Source: JOPF133 sp052144935 (lineage in GTDB: Bacteria > Acidobacteriota > Terriglobia > Bryobacterales > Bryobacteraceae). From it: a stretch of DNA of 10,115 nucleotides. The notes beneath the pieces were generated by a model. The model made no database searches. It was not told where the DNA came from and saw nothing but the letters and a program-made list of their open reading frames with translations. A program made the position numbers and the translations under genes. This document shows, one piece after another, positions 6,459-10,115 of the stretch. The stretch is taken from NCBI GenBank assembly GCA_052144935.1, contig JBKQPR010000215.1:1-10115 (forward strand), written 5' to 3'. Within the stretch, counting starts at the first letter, position 1. Each line of letters opens with the position of its first letter.

Positions 6459-8165
6459 CGGGAGTGCTCTGCGGTAGGCGAGCACGTTTTGAGAGACCGA
6501 GAAGCCGCCGCCGTTTAGGGCCACGACGGCAACTTGATCGGCAATGGGGATCGGGTCGCCGGAGAGCGACTGCTTGCCGGGGTCGAACGATTGCGCCACC
6601 AGCGTCGAGCCGCGAAGGTACAACAGCCACGCCGGCGGGACAAACACGCCGGAACTCCCGGCAGCGAGACTCTTTACCTGTTTGGAATCCAAGGCGCCGG
6701 CATAGAGCTCGGCGTTGGAACCGAGCCCTCCTCCGGGGGTGCAATAGAGAAAGCTGCGCCCGCCGGGCAAAAAGCTGGGATAGAGCTGCGGACCGCCAGA
6801 TCCCGTGGCCGTCTTCGCGTCCCCGCCGGAGGCGGGTATCCGATAGAGCGGGTATGGGCTTTCGCCCGTGAACAGGACCACCCCTGCCGGGCTCCAGGCG
6901 GGTACTGCCAGGGCGCCCACGGAACCCAGTATCAGCGGCGAACCACCGGCCATTTCCAGCCTTCGCAATTTGCCGTCCGCCACGTAAGCGATCGATCGCC
7001 CGTCGGGCGACCAGGCGCCGGGGGCGACGCTGCCGCTCTCGGTTCCCGGAATGGGCTGGGCGTTCACGGAGTCCATCGGCCGCAGCCAAAGGCTGCGCGT
7101 CCCGTCGCGCTTCGTCGCGCCAAACAGGATCCGCGAACCGTCCGGCGAGACCACGGGGTAATCGTATCCCCCCCAGGAAGTGCCTTCGGGCGGCGGAATT
7201 TCGAAGCGAATCGCAGCGGCAGGCGCGGATGCGGTCCGGTAATGGAAAATGGCGAAGACGGCGACGGCCAGCAGCGCGGCGAGGACACTGGCGAGAAGCC
7301 AGCCCAGACGGGCGTTCCGGCGCCGATGTTCTACGACAGGCGCGGGCATGGCCGCGTTCGAGCCGCCTTCCAGCACCCACTCGAGCTCGCTCTTCAGGTC
7401 GGAGGCGCTTTGCCAGCGGTCGTCCGGATCCTTGGCCAGGCACTTTTTCACCACCCGCTCGAGCATCGGCGGAACCATCGGCTGATGCAGGGCGATCGCC
7501 TCCGGCTCGCGGTCCATGATGGCGGCAATCAGCGTCGCCTGGTTCTCCGCGCGGAAGGCGCGTTTGCCGGTGAGCATTTCGTAGAGCACGCAGCCGAAGG
7601 AGAAAATATCGGAGCGCGCGTCGGTTGGCTTGCCCTGCAACTGTTCGGGGGCCATGTACTGGAGGGTACCGACGATGGTGCCCTCTTGCGTCAGCGCTCG
7701 GGTCTGCGTCTCGTCGCTGCGCGCGTGTTTCACCAGGCCGAATTTCGCGAGGCCGAAGTCGAGGACTTTGACGCCGGATTTGGTCGTCAGGATGTTGGCC
7801 GGTTTGAGATCGCGGTGCGTGATCGACTTTCGATGTGCGGCTTCGAGGGCGCTGGCCAGTTGAATGGCCAGCTTCAGCGCCTGATCGAGCGGCAGCGGTC
7901 CTTTGATTTCCGGGCCTTCGACGTACTCCATGACAAGGTAGTCCGGACCGACATCGTAGATCTGGCAGATATTCGGATGATTCAACGCCGCGATGGCGCG
8001 GGCCTCGCGCTCAAACCGCTCGCTGAATTTTTCAGAGGAAGTTTTAATGGCGACGATGCGGTCGAGCCGCGGGTCGCGCGCCTTCCACACTTCGCCCATT
8101 CCGCCGGCGCCGATGGGCGCCAGGATTTCGTAAGGGCCGAGCTTGTCGCCAACGGAAAGGGGCAT
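6453..8165 (-). CDS. Membrane-anchored Ser/Thr protein kinase with PD40 propeller, prematurely stopped
   Basis: A PknB-type (Hanks) kinase of 570 residues to the stop. The kinase domain (about 12-265) has the glycine loop GAGGMG (19-24), Lys41, Glu54, HRDLKPAN (117-124), DFG (136-138) and APE (172-174), so it looks catalytically complete. One membrane helix spans about 288-308, followed by an extracytoplasmic propeller of SPDG-type TolB/WD40 repeats (for example VVSPDGSRILFGA and AWSPDGRSIAYVADG). The chain ends LAYRRALPP at TAA 6453-6455, in the middle of the propeller. The same frame then stays open for 289 codons, giving an ancestral length near 860 residues, usual for such acidobacterial kinases. 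Start is ATG 8165, with the kinase domain beginning ten residues later; no Shine-Dalgarno site is seen. Its partners and substrates cannot be inferred. It stands alone between two MazF remnants. Confidence 0.9.
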   Translation of the reverse strand: MPLSVGDKLGPYEILAPIGAGGMGEVWKARDPRLDRIVAIKTSSEKFSERFEREARAIAALNHPNICQIYDVGPDYLVMEYVEGPEIKGPLPLDQALKLAIQLASALEAAHRKSITHRDLKPANILTTKSGVKVLDFGLAKFGLVKHARSDETQTRALTQEGTIVGTLQYMAPEQLQGKPTDARSDIFSFGCVLYEMLTGKRAFRAENQATLIAAIMDREPEAIALHQPMVPPMLERVVKKCLAKDPDDRWQSASDLKSELEWVLEGGSNAAMPAPVVEHRRRNARLGWLLASVLAALLAVAVFAIFHYRTASAPAAAIRFEIPPPEGTSWGGYDYPVVSPDGSRILFGATKRDGTRSLWLRPMDSVNAQPIPGTESGSVAPGAWSPDGRSIAYVADGKLRRLEMAGGSPLILGSVGALAVPAWSPAGVVLFTGESPYPLYRIPASGGDAKTATGSGGPQLYPSFLPGGRSFLYCTPGGGLGSNAELYAGALDSKQVKSLAAGSSGVFVPPAWLLYLRGSTLVAQSFDPGKQSLSGDPIPIADQVAVVALNGGGFSVSQNVLAYRRALPP

Positions 8166-8423
8166 CAGCCAAGTTTACTCGATCGCGAAGTGGGTAGGGA
8201 ATTGATCACGGCGCATCGGGAAGTCATCCGCTTGGCGGTGTAACGCTAGCACCTTATCGGAGGCACCCCGGAGAACAGGCTTCGAGCGGAGGGGTCGGCA
8301 TTGGTACCGGGGCGTTTTCGATAAGGGCGTTTCAAATGAGCCCGTCACGATTGCGGCGGACGCGGCGCCTATGGGTCCCTAATTGCAACTGATTGAAAAA
8401 AATGACTTGGCCGGTCTTGGAAG

Positions 8424-8756
8424 ATGGAGGCTGCGAACCAAATGAACCGGTGGGCATCGGGTGCCGTATCCGGAACAGCGCACCAAAACAAGCGCGTCCT
8501 GAAGTGGAACCAGGCTGATCGCCAACACACGGGTAGCGCCCGCCGCGTGATTACGTCGAATCTAAGCAGGGCGAACGCACCGGGCAACGTGCTTCTGAGG
8601 AAGGGCGAGGCCAATCTTCCGAAGGCGAGCGTAGTGAGCGTATCGCAGATCCTCACGGTCGGCAAGGCACAGCTTGTGGAATCGACCGGCAAGCTGAGCG
8701 GCGCCGCGGCCGGCGCCGTACGCGACCGATTGCGCCTGCTGTTCGACGGGCTGTAA
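8424..8756 (+). pseudogene. 5'-truncated MazF-type toxin copy
   Basis: An open frame of 110 codons whose last 68 residues, from ITSNLSRANAPGNVLL to LLFDGL, match the C-terminal half of the MazF remnant at 5001-5363. Over the final 56 residues I count 44 identities by eye. The first 42 residues (MEAANQMNRWASG...) do not resemble MazF; the N-terminal strands with VYGLDFG and RHPCVVVRND are missing. The homology break falls near 8548. No antitoxin gene precedes it. The frame is intact from the break to TAA 8754-8756, so this copy lacks the 13-bp duplication. It is probably a non-functional fragment; a translated chimera cannot be excluded. Confidence 0.65.
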
Positions 8757-8865
8757 CGCAGCAGCAACCCGCCGGGGCAGGAGAGCGGGCGTCTTCCGGG
8801 AATCCAACCTCGCGGTTGGGCGGCTTTTCGTCCAAGTGGCCAACTTCCGGATGCCCGACCATCCT
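8548..8865 (+). repeat. Right copy of the ~320-bp direct repeat
   Basis: Matches 5142-5469 in the same orientation, covering the MazF C-terminal half and downstream non-coding DNA (CGCAGCAACCCGCCGGGGCA, TCTTCCGGGA, TCCAAC, then CCGGATGCCCG). Both ends of the match are abrupt. Together the two copies bracket about 3.1 kb holding only the kinase gene. Confidence 0.75.
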
Positions 8866-8904
8866 GGCGCTATCCGAACAACACATCTCTAATCAGTTGG
8901 GAGA

Positions 8905-9009
8905 TCCCCCGGCTCTGCCGGGGATGCGTCGGCACTCGTGCCGACGCCCGTCGTCCTAGGGCCGCAAAAGCGTCGAGTCGAGACTCGACGCTGCAGGCTG
9001 AGAGCCTGC
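8905..9009. repeat. Cluster of four short perfect hairpins
   Basis: Four inverted repeats stand in a row: CCCCGGC-TCT-GCCGGGG (8907-8923), GCGTCGGCAC-TC-GTGCCGACGC (8926-8947), GCGTCGAGTC-GA-GACTCGACGC (8970-8991) and GCAGGCT-GAG-AGCCTGC (8993-9009). Arms are 7-10 bp with 2-3 base loops. Short AGTTGG (8895-8900) and CCAACT (9052-9057) face each other outside the cluster. It resembles dispersed palindromic (REP/MITE-like) elements of GC-rich soil bacteria. It lies between the MazF fragment and the 3' end of the STAS gene, where it might also act as a terminator. The 8757-9146 gap otherwise holds only the tail of the direct repeat. Confidence 0.75.
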
Positions 9010-9146
9010 GCCACAGCGGCCGCCGTGAAGTTATTCTTGCGTGGAGCCTAACCAACTCGGCGGACACGCGTGAGCTCCGAGCGACGCGGTTACCCGCATG
9101 GCGCTGGTTTGGCAGACTCGAACTGGGCGGGAGGATCGAGCGAAGG

Positions 9147-9485
9147 TCAGGCGGCAGGGGCGCCGGTGTCTCCGATATGAAACAGCGCGCCGAGGCCGGT
9201 GCGTTCGAGCATGCGGCGCGGGGAGCTGCGTAGTCCCGTTATGACAAGTGAGACGCCGGCGTCCTCAGTCCGTTGGGAGATCGCTAACAACGCACTCACG
9301 CCCGTACTGTCGATATGCCGGGCGCCGGCAAGATCCAAAACCAGCGGCCCCGGTTTCCCGCGATCCTCCCAAGCCGATAGAATCCCAGTGCGAATGGCGG
9401 CTGCGTTGCGCAAGGTGAGGTCGGTGAGTATGCGCACTTCGAGGCAGCGACGATTGTCGAGAACAGCGAGGCCGATGGTGGTCAT
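9147..9485 (-). CDS. STAS-domain anti-sigma-factor antagonist
   Basis: A 112-residue protein that is one STAS domain, the fold of SpoIIAA/RsbV-type anti-anti-sigma factors. These bind and displace an anti-sigma kinase when unphosphorylated and are switched off by phosphorylation of a serine. The conserved region is VLDLAGARHIDSTGVSALL, with the candidate phospho-site Ser60 in DSTG (59-62), followed by the usual helix and the VSLVITGL strand (78-85). Start is ATG 9485, supported by GGGAGG (9494-9499) 8 bp upstream. No anti-sigma kinase or phosphatase gene is nearby, so its partner is elsewhere. Lone STAS proteins can also act in polarity or gas-vesicle/stressosome pathways, so the exact process is unknown. 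Confidence 0.85.
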   Translation of the reverse strand: MTTIGLAVLDNRRCLEVRILTDLTLRNAAAIRTGILSAWEDRGKPGPLVLDLAGARHIDSTGVSALLAISQRTEDAGVSLVITGLRSSPRRMLERTGLGALFHIGDTGAPAA

Positions 9486-9493
9486 AGCCGACG

Positions 9494-9499
9494 CCTCCC
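9494..9499 (-). promoter_or_regulatory. Shine-Dalgarno site of the STAS gene
   Basis: On the - strand this reads GGGAGG, 8 bp before the ATG at 9485. It confirms that start and is one of the few good ribosome binding sites in the window. Confidence 0.6.
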
Positions 9500-9675
9500 G
9501 ACTACCTTACAGCAACTGGTGGACCAAACGGTAGTACCGGATTTGCGTCAGGGTTGCCGCGCCGGCAATCCTGTTCCGGTGTGAGAGGCAAGCAAAGCGC
9601 GGCCGGTTTTTGTTTCTGTGGGCCGCGCTCGGCACTGGCGGCGATCCAGGCCGGCCCTCAGTGGGCGCCATCCTG

Positions 9676-9774
9676 CGCCGGCGCACGAACGCCGGCGTGC
9701 TGCCGATCAAGGCGCTGGGCGGTGGCTGGAGCGCATCCGATCGGCCGCGGCTCAGCACGCTGCGCCGGAAATAG
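9676..9774 (+). pseudogene. Remnant of an RND-efflux outer-membrane factor (NodT/OprM type) gene
   Basis: In the frame ending at TAG 9772-9774 the sequence reads VLPIKALGGGWSASDRP, closing LSTLRRK. A KALGGGW motif a short way before the stop is characteristic of the C-terminus of outer-membrane factor lipoproteins that work with RND pumps. Upstream of about 9676 no outer-membrane-factor helix can be followed in this or other frames, so only the last 30 or so codons appear to survive. It is not part of any intact gene and no pump genes are near. The call rests on one short motif. Confidence 0.4.
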
Positions 9775-9997
9775 GAGACCAGCGCGGCCGCGAGTTTCTC
9801 ATACCAAGTCTCCGGCCGCGAGATGTTGTGCTGTTGCGGGACCGCTCGCCAGGCGCCCTCTCGGCCCAGCTCCGAACGGAGCCACGACCGTCAGCCCGAA
9901 GCCGTTCCCATTGCCCGTCCGCTCCCTGCACGTGAGGGCGCGAAAAAGAATTATCGGCCACAGATGAACAGATGAAAACAAAATGCGATGGGTGTGA

Positions 9998-10115
9998 CTA
10001 CTTTTCGACGACGCTCCATTTGCCAGCCGAATAAAGTCGATTTTGGTCTTGCTGAATGTGGAAGGCCCAGTATTGGTCGAGATCCCCGCTTAGATAAATG
10101 GCTCTGAGTTTCACG
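9998..10115 (-). CDS. 3' end of an unidentified gene, cut by the window edge
   Basis: On the - strand 38 codons run from the window edge to TAG at 9998-10000, reading VKLRAIYLSGDLDQYWAFHI, then QQDQNRLY, then SAGKWSVVEK. The mix of Trp, Tyr and charged residues and the lower GC content than its surroundings suggest a real coding end. The style (LSGD-x3-YW-x-FH, LY) is reminiscent of some transposase C-termini, but I cannot assign a family. The 5' part lies outside the window. Confidence 0.4.
   Translation of the reverse strand, partial: VKLRAIYLSGDLDQYWAFHIQQDQNRLYSAGKWSVVEK

Larger units (their letters stand above)
9486..9997. other. Non-coding stretch with gene debris
   Basis: This 512-bp gap between the STAS gene start and the right-edge partial gene contains the outer-membrane-factor remnant (9676-9774), GC-rich inverted stretches around 9675-9697, and an 8-bp tandem CAGATGAA doublet at 9961-9976. 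Open frames here have no recognisable protein features. Confidence 0.45.

Noticed and set aside
6534..8243. Long + strand open frame of 569 codons
   Set aside because: It is the antisense shadow of the kinase gene. Its tail past 8165 looks protein-like (LITAHREVIRLAV), but it is short and matches no family I know.
8905..9009. CRISPR array
   Set aside because: The four hairpins differ in sequence and spacing; there is no repeated unit with regular spacers.
9554..9967. + strand frame of 137 codons
   Set aside because: Composition is Arg/Pro/Ala shadow-like; the recognisable outer-membrane-factor tail lies in a different frame.
9961..9976. CAGATGAA tandem doublet
   Set aside because: Only two 8-bp units in a lower-GC patch; no evidence of function.

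Overview
The window is GC-rich, densely coded bacterial DNA. The gene content points to an acidobacterium of the Solibacter/Bryobacter type: a Ser/Thr kinase fused to a membrane-anchored beta-propeller, a Tat-exported sugar-isomerase-like TIM barrel, and decayed toxin-antitoxin copies. This is inference from protein families; no rRNA or tRNA is present to confirm it.

Left part (1-3087, + strand): a tight chemotaxis-adaptation cluster, cheW-cheR-cheD-cheB. CheW is the coupling adaptor, CheR methylates receptors, CheD deamidates them, and CheB is a receiver-controlled methylesterase. cheR/cheD and cheD/cheB overlap at their stop/start codons, so translation of the three enzymes is probably coupled. 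cheA and receptor genes are not in the window and may lie upstream. Centre-left (3114-4343, - strand): a convergent pair, a small four-cysteine zinc-ribbon protein followed 12 bp later by the Tat-exported TIM-barrel protein. A 0.4-kb non-coding stretch rich in palindromes (4344-4762) separates this pair from the next region.

Middle (4763-8865): a degenerate MazEF-type toxin-antitoxin pair with several frameshifts, then a large Ser/Thr kinase gene on the - strand, then a second, 5'-truncated MazF copy. The two MazF copies, including about 100 bp of non-coding DNA downstream of each, are direct repeats that bracket the kinase locus. The kinase frame is cut by one in-frame TAA. The kinase domain, membrane helix and first half of the propeller lie before it; about 290 codons of propeller continue open in the same frame after it.

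Right part (8866-10115): a cluster of four short perfect hairpins, a lone STAS-domain anti-sigma-factor antagonist gene (- strand), a small apparent remnant of an RND-efflux outer-membrane factor gene, and the 3' end of an unidentified - strand gene cut by the window edge. The region from 4344 to the right end looks like a decaying accessory zone, in contrast to the compact, intact chemotaxis operon. I see no clear new multi-gene system; the most unusual features are the interrupted kinase and the duplicated toxin remnants around it.
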